A stretch of 64,000 nt of DNA from Gammaproteobacteria bacterium (GTDB lineage: Bacteria > Pseudomonadota > Gammaproteobacteria > Burkholderiales > Rhodocyclaceae): the NCBI GenBank assembly GCA_018819515.1, contig JAHJPX010000013.1, forward strand, positions 62,001-126,000, given 5' to 3'. Positions 10,560 to 18,459 of this stretch are shown here, piece by piece; position 1 is the first letter of the stretch; every line of letters begins with the position of its first letter. The notes beneath the pieces were generated by a model. It was not told the DNA's origin. It saw nothing but the letters and a program-made list of their open reading frames with translations, and did no database searches. The translations under genes and the position numbers were made by a program.

Positions 10560-11177
10560 TCAGAAGCGCACCGACCAGTCGGCCCGCAAGGCCGAATCGC
10601 TGCCGCCGCGGTCGTCGTAGACGTTCCTGCGGACGTTCGCTTGCAGCAGGACATTCTCGTACCTGCCGAGCGGCAGGTTCAGCGAGACCTCGTAGTTCGT
10701 GTGGTCCGCCGGCACGAAGCCGGGGAAACCGACGCTGGCGCCGACGAAAGGTGGTTCGCTTTCGCTCGGCATGCCGGGCATGGCCGGCGCCTCGACCGAT
10801 TCCTTCGCCACGGCTCGCATATCGGCGTACCACCGCGACTGACTTTTCCCGGCGTGGTTCGTGGGTGCCGTCTCGCGCAACGATGTGGCCGCCCGGTTGG
10901 AGGGCCTCGCACGGTCGAGCGCGCGGCGGGCGGAACTGCGGAAGTTCTGCATGCCCGCGAGAATCTTCTTCTTCCCCGCCCGGGTGTTTTTCTTGGCGGC
11001 ATGGTGCCGGACTTTCGGTGCAAGGTATCGCTCGATCGACGTGGATCGCTGGAAGACCGACGGGGCGGCCAGCGCGTACTGTTCGCCGCGGACGTCGGCC
11101 GCCTGTACTCCGGACCCGGCCATGGCCAGCGCCGCCAGGGCGGCGGTAGCGAGCAGGCGGGTTTCCGGATTGGCCAT
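10560..11177 (-). CDS. Periplasmic hypothetical protein under a c-di-GMP riboswitch
   Basis: 205 residues. A clear Sec signal peptide (LLATAALAALAMAGSGVQAAD, cut near residue 26) leads into a basic region (KKNTRAGKKK, about 62-72) and a C-terminal beta-rich part (NYEVSLNLPLGRYENVLLQANVRR) ending in WSVRF, a terminal aromatic typical of outer-membrane barrels. The family is not recognised. ATG 11177 follows the ribosome site AGGAG. A 26-bp motif copy encodes the GKSQSRW segment in the middle. The upstream leader carries the GEMM riboswitch. Because it precedes the cytochrome gene, a role in surface electron transfer or adhesion is possible, but that is inference. Confidence 0.75.
   Translation of the reverse strand: MANPETRLLATAALAALAMAGSGVQAADVRGEQYALAAPSVFQRSTSIERYLAPKVRHHAAKKNTRAGKKKILAGMQNFRSSARRALDRARPSNRAATSLRETAPTNHAGKSQSRWYADMRAVAKESVEAPAMPGMPSESEPPFVGASVGFPGFVPADHTNYEVSLNLPLGRYENVLLQANVRRNVYDDRGGSDSALRADWSVRF
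10824..10849 (-). repeat. Dispersed 26-bp motif, copy 5
   Basis: Core on the minus strand with two changes (GTCAGTCGCGG). It is read sense in the periplasmic protein gene, in the KSQPW-type frame. Confidence 0.82.
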
Positions 11178-11208
11178 TGCGATCTCCTGGACGAACCGGC
11201 GTCTGGGA

Positions 11209-11248
11209 GTCGCAAAGCAGTGGTCCGGTCACGAAATGTCTTTGCGAC
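11209..11248 (-). promoter_or_regulatory. Stem-loop between riboswitch and ribosome site (candidate expression platform)
   Basis: The arms GTCGCAAAG and CTTTGCGAC pair perfectly over 9 bp, with a smaller inner GTG/CAC dyad. On the minus strand it begins right after the riboswitch core and ends 31 nt before the start codon. There is no T-run, so any control would be by antitermination or access to the ribosome site rather than by a simple intrinsic terminator. Confidence 0.5.
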
Positions 11249-11338
11249 ATCCCGGCGGCCCGGCTGGCCTGGAGGTTTTCCTCGTTAGCCCCGTAGCTTT
11301 GCGCCCCCGACTTTCGCCGGGTTTGCCTTTGATTGCTA
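11249..11338 (-). promoter_or_regulatory. c-di-GMP-I (GEMM) riboswitch
   Basis: Read on the minus strand, the core shows the invariant GGCAAACC, a 6-bp stem closed by a GAAA tetraloop (CCCGGC-GAAA-GTCGGG), then GGCGCAAAGC. The second lobe follows: a GAGG-AAAA-CCTC hairpin and the GGCCAGCCGGGCCGCC element. These match the GEMM-I fold in order and spacing. The base matching G20 of the Vc2 structure is G, which predicts c-di-GMP rather than cGAMP preference. It heads the leader of the periplasmic protein gene at 11177 and perhaps the downstream nine-haem cytochrome gene. The P1 stem is weak by eye. Confidence 0.9.
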
Positions 11339-11457
11339 CTAACCAAAGTAGTACATACCCCGCGAAAGTCAATGTCGTCGCCGAATCCGAACGGCCGTCG
11401 TCCCGAAAAAACCACGATAAGATGGTTCCGTCCGGATCAAGTTTCCGCAAGGCACGC

Positions 11458-12849
11458 ATGGCACTGAAATCGACAGGGACACGCAAGGAACGCCGCAAGC
11501 TCAGTGAGTATTCACTGCGCGACGCGTTGGCCGTCGCCGTTCCGCTGTTGGCGATCGTGATTTTCGGGTTCTGGCTGGCCTCGCGCTTCATCCAGCCCGC
11601 GCCCCCGGATACGCTGACCTTGAGCAGTGGCGGGGACGGCGGCGCTTATCAGCGTTTCGCGGCACTCTACGCCGACGTTCTGGCTCGATACGACGTCAAG
11701 CTGATCGAGCAGCCCTCGGGCGGCTCGCTGGATAACGTCGCGCGCTTGCGCGACGAGGCGCAAGGCGTGGACGCGGGGTTCTTCCAGGCCGGAACCGCCG
11801 AACCCCAGGAGGACGATATGCTCGTCTCGCTCGGCGCGTTCTATTACGAACCGCTGTGGGTGTTCTATCGGGCCGGACTGGCTCCGCCCGGCGGGCGGCT
11901 CGACAAGGTTCTGCAGCTCAAGGGCAAGCGGATCGCCGTTGGCGGGGCCGGCGGCGGTTCGCGCTATCTGGCGCAGGAAGTGCTGCAGGCGAACGGTATC
12001 GACGCGGATAACACGAAGCTGCTCGATACCGGTGGCCTTGGCCTCGTCGAGGCGTTCGCCAAGGGCGAGATCGACGCCGCCTTCGTGGTCGGTCCGACCG
12101 AGTCGGCGGCCGTCTGGCTGCTGCTGTTCGCCGATGGCGTCAAGCTGATGAGCCTGACGCATGCCGACGCCTACACGCGGCGCTTCCCCTATCTCTCGAA
12201 GGTCGTTTTGCCGCGCGGGGCCATCGATGTCGGCCGCGACGTACCGCCGGCGGATGTGACCATGGTCGCGGCGACGGCGACGCTGCTGGTGCGCGAAGAC
12301 ATGCATCCAGCGCTGATCGACCTGCTGATGCAGGCGGCGGTGGAAACGCACGGCGGCCCCGGCGTATTCCAGAAGCCGGGCGAATTTCCGCGCCCGACGG
12401 CGGTCGGTTTCCCGCTGTCGGAGGAGGCAGCGCGCTACTACAAATCAGGCAAACCGCTGCTGCAACGCTACCTGCCGTTCTGGGCCGCGACGCTGATCGA
12501 CCGCCTGGTGGTGATGCTCATTCCGGTCGTTGCGCTGCTGCTGCCGCTGTTGCGCTTTGCGCCCATGCTCTACGGCTGGCGGGTGCGCTCGCGCATCTAT
12601 CGCCGCTACGGCGAACTCAAGTTCCTCGAAGCGGAAGTGGAACAGGAACCGGCGCGCCACACGCGCGAGGAGTGGCTGGCGCGCCTCGACGCCATCGAGG
12701 ACGATGTGCACCACCTGCCGACGCCGCTCGCATTCACCGACATGCTCTACACCCTGCGCATGCACATCGGCTTGGTGCGCGGCAAGATCGAGCGGCGTAC
12801 CGCCACGGCTGACTTTCAGCCCGACGCAGCCCCTACTTCGCAACAGTAG
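11458..12849 (+). CDS. Membrane-anchored TAXI-family (TRAP-type) solute-binding protein
   Basis: 463 residues. A cytoplasmic basic start and one membrane segment (about 23-45) precede a TAXI periplasmic binding domain (about 52-335) with the family pattern LSSGGDGGAYQRFA and GKRIAVGGAGGGSRYLAQEVL. A second membrane segment (about 347-370) and a charged cytoplasmic tail of about 90 residues follow. Ordinary TAXI proteins are free periplasmic receptors with a TRAP permease; no permease gene is nearby and this one is anchored at both ends, so it may sense rather than transport. ATG 11458 is preferred to ATG 11422. A 26-bp motif copy encodes the C-terminal TATADF. It overlaps convergent napC by 17 bp. 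Confidence 0.85.
   Translation: MALKSTGTRKERRKLSEYSLRDALAVAVPLLAIVIFGFWLASRFIQPAPPDTLTLSSGGDGGAYQRFAALYADVLARYDVKLIEQPSGGSLDNVARLRDEAQGVDAGFFQAGTAEPQEDDMLVSLGAFYYEPLWVFYRAGLAPPGGRLDKVLQLKGKRIAVGGAGGGSRYLAQEVLQANGIDADNTKLLDTGGLGLVEAFAKGEIDAAFVVGPTESAAVWLLLFADGVKLMSLTHADAYTRRFPYLSKVVLPRGAIDVGRDVPPADVTMVAATATLLVREDMHPALIDLLMQAAVETHGGPGVFQKPGEFPRPTAVGFPLSEEAARYYKSGKPLLQRYLPFWAATLIDRLVVMLIPVVALLLPLLRFAPMLYGWRVRSRIYRRYGELKFLEAEVEQEPARHTREEWLARLDAIEDDVHHLPTPLAFTDMLYTLRMHIGLVRGKIERRTATADFQPDAAPTSQQ
12794..12816 (-). repeat. Dispersed 26-bp motif, copy 6
   Basis: The core is on the minus strand and the A-tract is shortened (AAAG). It lies in the last 50 bp of the TAXI gene and is read as TATADF, opposite to its core direction. 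Confidence 0.85.
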
Positions 12850-13429
12850 TCGGTTCCAATCTGGCGCCGCCCTTCTCGGCGCCGATGTCCTGCTCGATGG
12901 GCGGCAGCGTATGGGCGACGCCCTTGTGGCAGTCGATGCAGGTCTGGCCCTCCTGAAAGCCGCGCTGGTGCTGCGCGGACGAGCGCCGGCCCTGCTCGCC
13001 GTAATCCATGTAGTCGAAGTTGTGGCAGTTGCGGCACTCGCGCGAATCCGTCTTTTTCATCCGGTCCCACTCGTGCTGCGCCAGTTCGACGCGCTTGGCG
13101 TTGAATTTCTCCGGCGTGTCGATGCTGCCGAGCAGGTGGTGGAACACCTCGTTCGATGCCTGGATCTTGCGCCAGACCTTCGGCCCCCATTCCTTGGGCA
13201 CGTGGCAATCGGGGCAGGTGGCGCGCACGCCGGTGCGGTTCGAATAGTGGATGGTGTTGCGGTATTCCTGGAAGACGTTCTCTTCCATCTCGTGGCAGGA
13301 GATGCAGAAGGCCTCGCGGTTGGTCCACTCCATCACCGTGTTGAAGCCGCCCCAGAAGACGATGCCGGCGACGAAGATCAACCCGACCAGCGGCAGACCC
13401 AAGGCCTTGAGCTTGTTCTTGACCGTCAT
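12833..13429 (-). CDS. napC: NapC/NirT-type tetrahaem membrane cytochrome c
   Basis: 198 residues. One N-terminal membrane anchor (about 11-30) is followed by four CXXCH haem sites (CISCH, CPDCH, CRNCH, CIDCH). By family it takes electrons from quinol and passes them to periplasmic NapB/NapA. It is the last gene of napDAGHBC. ATG 13429 follows the ribosome site AGGGAG and lies 16 nt after the napB stop. Confidence 0.95.
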   Translation of the reverse strand: MTVKNKLKALGLPLVGLIFVAGIVFWGGFNTVMEWTNREAFCISCHEMEENVFQEYRNTIHYSNRTGVRATCPDCHVPKEWGPKVWRKIQASNEVFHHLLGSIDTPEKFNAKRVELAQHEWDRMKKTDSRECRNCHNFDYMDYGEQGRRSSAQHQRGFQEGQTCIDCHKGVAHTLPPIEQDIGAEKGGARLEPTTVAK

Positions 13430-13445
13430 GATGGCTCCCTGAGAT

Positions 13446-13898
13446 TCAGCGTTGCAGGCCGGTGCCCGGCTTGAAGGTGTTGGCCACCAGCGGCTTGGCG
13501 TCCGCCTGCGGCACGTGGCATTGCGTGCAGAAATAGCGGCGCGGCGAGATGTTCGACAGTTCCTTGCCGTCACGGTCCTTGAAGTGCGTCAGCGACACCT
13601 TGGTGGCGTTGAACTCCTTGTAGCGCGTCCATGAATGGCAATCCATGCACTTGTTGAAGTTCTTGGTGATCTGGTAATCGCGGATGGCGTGCGGGATCAG
13701 CGGCGGCTGCTGGATGAAGTCGCGCGGGATCGGTTCGCTGTCCTTCATCGGCTTGTACATGTCCGCTTCAGGGGTCGCCTCGACGGGCGTGTCGCCGCGC
13801 AGTGATTGCAGCTTCACCGGGGCGTCGGCGGCGCGGACGGGTATGGTGACGAGCGCGACGAGCAGGACGGGAAGAAAGACTCGCGATAGGAATTTCAT
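13446..13898 (-). CDS. napB: Periplasmic nitrate reductase dihaem subunit NapB
   Basis: 150 residues with a Sec signal peptide (about 1-24) and two haem sites, CMDCH and CTQCH. The body has the NapB patterns RGDTPVEATPEAD, PPLIPHAI and ITKNFNKCMDCH. The RGDTP here belongs to the family pattern, not to the 26-bp motif. Its start overlaps the napH stop by ATGA, so translation is coupled. Confidence 0.95.
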   Translation of the reverse strand: MKFLSRVFLPVLLVALVTIPVRAADAPVKLQSLRGDTPVEATPEADMYKPMKDSEPIPRDFIQQPPLIPHAIRDYQITKNFNKCMDCHSWTRYKEFNATKVSLTHFKDRDGKELSNISPRRYFCTQCHVPQADAKPLVANTFKPGTGLQR

Positions 13899-14752
13899 GG
13901 TTCGGTCCTCCGATCGAATCGGGTGGTGAAACGGAATACGTCCGGTTGGCAGACGTCGATGCAGCGTCCGCAGTTCGTGCATTGGGCATCGAGGATCAGT
14001 GGCGTGTCGCCAGGGCTGACTTTCTTGAGTGCCGGGCGGATCACCTGCGGCTCGGGGCAGACGCGGAAGCAGTCCATGCAGTCGTTGCAGGCATCGCGCC
14101 GGTAAGCGGAGACGCGCAGCAGGGCGCCGTGGCCGAGCAGGCTGTAGCAGGCGCCCATCGGGCACAGGTGCCCGCACCAGCCGCGCGGCGCGATCAGCAG
14201 GTCGTAGAGGAAGACCGCCAGCACGATCGTCCAGGCGAAGCCCATGCCGAAGATCAGCGCGCGTTGGGTCATGGACACCGGATTGACGAACTCCCATGCG
14301 GTGACGCCGGTGGCCGCGGCGGCCAGCAGCGTGCCGGCCAGCAGCCAGTAGCGCGTCGCCGGGTGTGGCGTGTGGCCGCCCTTGAGCTTGAGCCGGTTGC
14401 GCAACCAGCCCGCGGCGTCGGTGACGACATTCACCGGGCAGACCCAGCTGCAATACGTGCGGCCGCCGACCAGCAGGTAGAAGGCGACGACGATGCCGGC
14501 GCCGAGGAGCGCATCGCGGAACGGCACGTGACCTGCGGCCATGGTTTGCAGCAGCAGGTAGAAGTCGGTCAGCGGCAGCACGCCCAGCGTCAGCGACGAG
14601 GAGAGATTGCCCTTGACAATCCACCAGCCGAGCCATGGCCCGGACAGGAACAGGGCGAAGATCGCGAACTGCGAGAAACGGCGTGCCAGCAGCCACTTGT
14701 GGCGCGACAGCCAGGAGCGATCGGCGATGGCGGGCAGCGCGGTCGTGTTCAT
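13895..14752 (-). CDS. napH: NapH, membrane ferredoxin-type quinol oxidase subunit
   Basis: 285 residues with four membrane segments (about 25-45, 80-105, 140-160, 175-200), CXXXCP motifs in loops (CSWVCP, CGHLCP), and two [4Fe-4S] clusters in the C-terminal tail (CNDCMDCFRVCP and CTNCGRCIDVCQ). By family it passes electrons from quinol toward NapG and NapC. Between the two clusters a 26-bp motif copy encodes KKVSPGDTP, so the element sits in the linker of a multi-cofactor protein. Start and stop both overlap their neighbours by ATGA. Confidence 0.94.
   Translation of the reverse strand: MNTTALPAIADRSWLSRHKWLLARRFSQFAIFALFLSGPWLGWWIVKGNLSSSLTLGVLPLTDFYLLLQTMAAGHVPFRDALLGAGIVVAFYLLVGGRTYCSWVCPVNVVTDAAGWLRNRLKLKGGHTPHPATRYWLLAGTLLAAAATGVTAWEFVNPVSMTQRALIFGMGFAWTIVLAVFLYDLLIAPRGWCGHLCPMGACYSLLGHGALLRVSAYRRDACNDCMDCFRVCPEPQVIRPALKKVSPGDTPLILDAQCTNCGRCIDVCQPDVFRFTTRFDRRTEP
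14001..14024 (-). repeat. Dispersed 26-bp motif, copy 7
   Basis: The core is on the minus strand (CCCTGGCG instead of CCGTGGCG) and the A-tract is shortened. It is inside napH, sense, frame KVSPGDTP. Confidence 0.87.
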
Positions 14753-15504
14753 TGCGCGCTTCCTTCAAGGCCGCGCACCGGCATTTCGATCTGTTCGCCG
14801 ATCAGCGAGCCGCCGTGCTTCGCCTTCTCTTCCCAGCCCTTGCGGTAGTGTTCGGGCAGCTTGCCCTGCGCGACTTTCGCGGGCAGCACCTTGATCGCGG
14901 CTTCGGGCAGCACGCAGGACTTCTCGCACTTGCCGCAGCCGGTGCAGTGCTCGGAATGCACGGTGGGCAGGAACAGCGCGTGGCGGTCGGAACGCGGGTT
15001 GTGCAGCATGTCGAGCGTGATCGCCTTGTCGATCACCGGGCAGACGCGATAGCAGACGTCGCAGCGCAGGCCGAGGAAGTTCAGGCAGGTCTCGTGGTCG
15101 ATGAGCACGGCGAGGCCCATGCGCGATTTGTTGATGTCGGTCAGGTCGCGGTCCAGCGCACCGGTCGGACAGGCCTTGACGCAGGGAATGTCCTCGCACA
15201 TCTCGCAGGGAATCTCGCGCGCCGCGAAGTAGGGCGTGCCGACTGCCACGCTGTCGCCGAGCGGCGCCAGCTTCAGCGTGTCGTACGGGCAGTCGCGCAC
15301 ACACAGGCCGCAACGCACGCAGGCGCCCAGGAATTCGTCTTCCGGCAGCGCGCCGGGCGGGCGCAGCGCCTGCGCGGGCAAGGCCGCAGCCTGACGGGAA
15401 TGCAGGGCCCCGCCGAGCGCCAGCAGGCAGCCGCCGCCGGCGGCGGCGAGGCCGCCGAGGAAGCGGCGCCTTCCTTGCGATGCCGGTGCGGAAAAGTCAG
15501 CCAT
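14749..15504 (-). CDS. napG: NapG, periplasmic iron-sulfur protein
   Basis: 251 residues. A Tat signal (GRRRFLGG, about 11-18) precedes four [4Fe-4S] cluster motifs (CVRCGLCVRDCP, CEMCEDIPCVKACP, CLNFLGLRCDVCYRVCP, CTGCGKCEKSC). By family it works with NapH in quinol oxidation. The only plausible start, ATG 15504 (MADFSAP), lies inside a 26-bp motif copy whose ACG-to-ATG variant makes the start codon. The napA stop is 22 nt upstream. Confidence 0.94.
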   Translation of the reverse strand: MADFSAPASQGRRRFLGGLAAAGGGCLLALGGALHSRQAAALPAQALRPPGALPEDEFLGACVRCGLCVRDCPYDTLKLAPLGDSVAVGTPYFAAREIPCEMCEDIPCVKACPTGALDRDLTDINKSRMGLAVLIDHETCLNFLGLRCDVCYRVCPVIDKAITLDMLHNPRSDRHALFLPTVHSEHCTGCGKCEKSCVLPEAAIKVLPAKVAQGKLPEHYRKGWEEKAKHGGSLIGEQIEMPVRGLEGSAQ

Positions 15505-15515
15505 GGCGATACGCC
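15490..15515 (+). repeat. Dispersed 26-bp motif, copy 8 (supplies the napG start codon)
   Basis: A full 26-bp copy with the CATGG variant. On the minus strand it reads ATG GCT GAC TTT TCC, the first five codons of napG. It spans the napA-napG junction. Confidence 0.93.
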
Positions 15516-15526
15516 ACCCGGGCCAC

Positions 15527-18064
15527 CTAGGCCTTCACCACCCTGACCGCGCACTTCTTGAAGTCCGTCTCCTTCGAGATCGGGCAGGTGGCGTCGAGCG
15601 TGAGCTTGTTCACCAGCTTGGCTTCGTCGAAGAAGGGCACGAAGATCAGCCCGCGTGGCGGCTTGTTGCGGCCGCGCGTTTCGATGCGCGCCACCATCTC
15701 GCCGCGTCGTGACTGCACCTTGCACTCCATGCCGCGTTGCAGCTTGCGTGCCTTGGCGTCGTCGGGATGCATGAAGATGACGGCCTCGGGGAAGGCGCGG
15801 TGCAGTTCGGCAACGCGCCGGGTCATCGTTCCCGTGTGCCAGTGTTCGAGGACGCGGCCGGTGCACAGCCACAGGTCGTAGTCCTTGTCCGGCATCTCGG
15901 GCGGATCCTGGTAGGGCAGGGCGAAGATCACCGCCTTGCCGTCCTTGTGGCCGTAGAACTTCACGCCCTCACCCTTCTTCACATAGGGGTCGTAGCCTTC
16001 GCGGAAGCGCCACAGCGTTTCCTTGCCATCGACTACCGGCCAGCGCAGGCCGCGCGCGTTGTGATAAACGTCGAACGACGCCAGGTCGTGGCCATGGCCG
16101 CGGCCGAATTGGGCGTATTCCTCGAACAGGCCTTTCTGCACGTAGAAGCCGAAATCCTCGGATTCGTCGTTCGTGTAGTTCTTGATGGCGTGGGCGTTGA
16201 CCTTGACGGCGTCGGCCTTCGGGTACTTGTTCACCACCTTGTTGGCGTAGAGGATGTCGTAGAGCGTCTTGCCGCGGTACTCGGGCTTTTTCGCGATCAG
16301 TTCGGCCGGCCACACCTCCTCGGCCTTGAAGCGCTTCGAGAACTCGATGTACTGCCAGAGGTCGGACTTCGATTCGCCCGGCGCCTTCACCTGCTGGCGC
16401 CAGAACTGCGTGCGCCGTTCGGCGTTGCCGAAGGCGCCTTCCTTTTCCACCCACATCGCCGACGGCAGGATCAGGTCGGCGGCCAGCGCCGAGACGGTCG
16501 GATAGGCGTCGGAGACGACGATGAAGGTCGCCGGATTGCGCCAGCCCGGCCATATCTCGCCGTTGATGTTGGGGCCGGCCTGCATGTTGTTGGTGGTCGA
16601 GGTCCAGTAGCACTTGAGCTTGCCGTCCTTCAACGCGCGGCTCTGGGCGACGGCGTGGTAGCCGATCTTTTCGTTGATCGTGCCCTCGGGCAGTTGCCAG
16701 AGTTCCTCGGCGAGCTTGCGATGCGCCGGGTTCATCACCACCATGTCGGCCGGCAGGCGATGGGCGAAGGTGCCGACCTCGCGCGCGGTGCCGCAGGCGG
16801 AGGGCTGACCGGTCAGCGAGAACGGCCCGTTGCCCGGTTCGGATATCTTGCCGACCAGGAGGTGTACGTTGTAGATCATGTTATTCACCCAGGTACCGCG
16901 GGTGTGCTGGTTGAAGCCCATGGTCCAGAACGACACCACCTTCTTCTTCGGGTCGGCATACAGCTCGGCGAGCTGCTTGAGTTTCTCGACCGATACGCCC
17001 GAGAGCTTGCTCACCTTCTCGGCGGTGTACTCGGAAACGAACTTGGCGAACTCCTCGAAGCTCGATGGGCGCGCGGCATTGGGGTTGTTCTTCGGCTTGC
17101 CGTCGGCGCCGGGGTAGCCGTTGAATTTGGCGTCCTTCTCCAGCGCGTGGTTGGGGCGCAGGCCGAAGCCGATGTCGGTCTCGCCCATCTTGAAGTTCAC
17201 GTTCTTCTGCACGAAGGCCTGGTTGACCTTGCCCGTCGAGATGATGTGGTGGCAGATGTAGTTGAGGATGGCGAGGTCGGTCTGTGGCACGAAAATCATG
17301 CCGAGGTCGGCGAGGTCGAAGCTGCGATGCTCGAAGGTGGACAGCACCATCACCTGGGCGTCGGGGTGCGTCAGCCGGCGGTCGGTGATGCGCGACCAGA
17401 GGATCGGATGCATCTCAGCCATGTTCGAGCCCCAGAGTACGAAGGCATCGGCGTGCTCGATGTCGTCGTAGCAGCCCATCGGTTCGTCGATGCCGAAGGT
17501 GCGCATGAAGCCGGCCACGGCCGAGGCCATGCAGTGGCGCGCGTTGGGGTCGAGGTTGTTGCTGCGGAAGCCGGCCTTGTAGAGCTTGGCGGCGGCGTAG
17601 CCTTCCCAGACTGTCCACTGGCCGGAGCCGAACATGCCGACCGCGCCGGGGCCGTCGCTCTTCAGCGCCGCCTTCCATTTGTCGGCCATCACGTCGAAAG
17701 CCTTGTCCCACGACACCGGCGTGAATTCGCCTTCCTTGTCGTACTGGCCGTTCTTCATGCGCAGCAGCGGCCGCGTCAGGCGGTCGGCGCCGTACATGAT
17801 CTTCGACAGGAAATAGCCCTTGATGCAATTGAGGCCACGATTGACCGGCGAGTCGGGGTCGCCCTGGGTGGCGACGACGCGGCCTTTCTGCGTGCCGATC
17901 AGCACCGAGCAGCCGGTGCCGCAGAAGCGGCAGGCGGCCTTGTCCCAGCGAATGTCGGTCGGATCGCCGACCGTGGCGGCAACTGCCGGAAGGGTCATGC
18001 CGCCGGCGGCGGCTGCCGCGGCGGCGGCGTTGATCTTGATGAAATCGCGACGATTGAGTGTCAT
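15527..18064 (-). CDS. napA: Periplasmic nitrate reductase catalytic subunit NapA
   Basis: 845 residues, close to the usual 830. A Tat signal (NRRDFIK, about 4-10) leads to a [4Fe-4S] site (CRFCGTGCSVLIGTQ, about 46-60, with a distal Cys at LNCIKG). The Mo-bis-MGD domains follow, with the molybdenum-ligand Cys in NARHCMASAV (about residue 181). It reduces nitrate to nitrite in the periplasm for respiration, redox balance or the first step of denitrification. The start overlaps the napD stop by ATGA. It contains no 26-bp motif copy despite its length. Confidence 0.98.
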   Translation of the reverse strand: MTLNRRDFIKINAAAAAAAAGGMTLPAVAATVGDPTDIRWDKAACRFCGTGCSVLIGTQKGRVVATQGDPDSPVNRGLNCIKGYFLSKIMYGADRLTRPLLRMKNGQYDKEGEFTPVSWDKAFDVMADKWKAALKSDGPGAVGMFGSGQWTVWEGYAAAKLYKAGFRSNNLDPNARHCMASAVAGFMRTFGIDEPMGCYDDIEHADAFVLWGSNMAEMHPILWSRITDRRLTHPDAQVMVLSTFEHRSFDLADLGMIFVPQTDLAILNYICHHIISTGKVNQAFVQKNVNFKMGETDIGFGLRPNHALEKDAKFNGYPGADGKPKNNPNAARPSSFEEFAKFVSEYTAEKVSKLSGVSVEKLKQLAELYADPKKKVVSFWTMGFNQHTRGTWVNNMIYNVHLLVGKISEPGNGPFSLTGQPSACGTAREVGTFAHRLPADMVVMNPAHRKLAEELWQLPEGTINEKIGYHAVAQSRALKDGKLKCYWTSTTNNMQAGPNINGEIWPGWRNPATFIVVSDAYPTVSALAADLILPSAMWVEKEGAFGNAERRTQFWRQQVKAPGESKSDLWQYIEFSKRFKAEEVWPAELIAKKPEYRGKTLYDILYANKVVNKYPKADAVKVNAHAIKNYTNDESEDFGFYVQKGLFEEYAQFGRGHGHDLASFDVYHNARGLRWPVVDGKETLWRFREGYDPYVKKGEGVKFYGHKDGKAVIFALPYQDPPEMPDKDYDLWLCTGRVLEHWHTGTMTRRVAELHRAFPEAVIFMHPDDAKARKLQRGMECKVQSRRGEMVARIETRGRNKPPRGLIFVPFFDEAKLVNKLTLDATCPISKETDFKKCAVRVVKA

Positions 18065-18318
18065 GCCAAAGCCTCCTTGCTGAGACTGTCATCCGAATAT
18101 TGGTAAACCAGCGATGCGTCGGCGATGCCGTCGACGAGGTGCAACTGGAGCAGGGAATCCTCGACGCTGTAGCCCTCGCCGTCTTCGAGGGTGACGACGA
18201 TGCTGCCCGTCGTTGCTTCGGACTGGTGGATGGTGGTGCCCGAAATGCCGCGCAGGGCGGCCAGCACTTCCGCATGGCGGTCGGGTCTTGCGCGAACCAG
18301 GACTCCCGAGATGTTCAT
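18061..18318 (-). CDS. napD: NapD, Tat-signal chaperone for NapA
   Basis: 85 residues with the NapD fold pattern: MNISGVLVRARP, HQSEATTGSIVVTLE and a C-terminal LVYQYSDD. It binds the NapA Tat signal and delays export until the cofactor is in place. It is the first gene of the operon. ATG 18318 was chosen because upstream sequence in the same frame is not NapD-like. No napE or napF is present. Confidence 0.93.
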   Translation of the reverse strand: MNISGVLVRARPDRHAEVLAALRGISGTTIHQSEATTGSIVVTLEDGEGYSVEDSLLQLHLVDGIADASLVYQYSDDSLSKEALA

Positions 18319-18389
18319 TGACTTGCCCCCCCCGGCAAAGTGAATCATCGTGTCGGCAACATCCTGCGCGCACCGGGGAGGCCATTTCC

Positions 18390-18403
18390 TTGACTGCAAT
18401 CAA
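18390..18403. promoter_or_regulatory. FNR/DNR-type binding site in the nap-hemerythrin divergent promoter
   Basis: TTGAC-TGCA-ATCAA differs from the FNR/ANR/DNR consensus TTGAT-N4-ATCAA at one base. Its centre is 41.5 bp before the start point expected from GACAAT at 18427-18432, the standard activator position for the hemerythrin operon. It also lies 72 bp upstream of napD. A CRP/FNR regulator gene at 20388-21095 is a likely source of the binding protein. Confidence 0.75.
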
Positions 18404-18459
18404 GGTCGTCCGGCGAGTGCCCAGAGGACAATGCGGCATCCCGGTTACGGAGCCGCACT

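Noticed and set aside
15737..18106. Long plus-strand open frame (789 codons) opposite napA
   Set aside because: It is the mirror of a highly biased GC-rich gene; the minus strand encodes an unmistakable NapA with all motifs.
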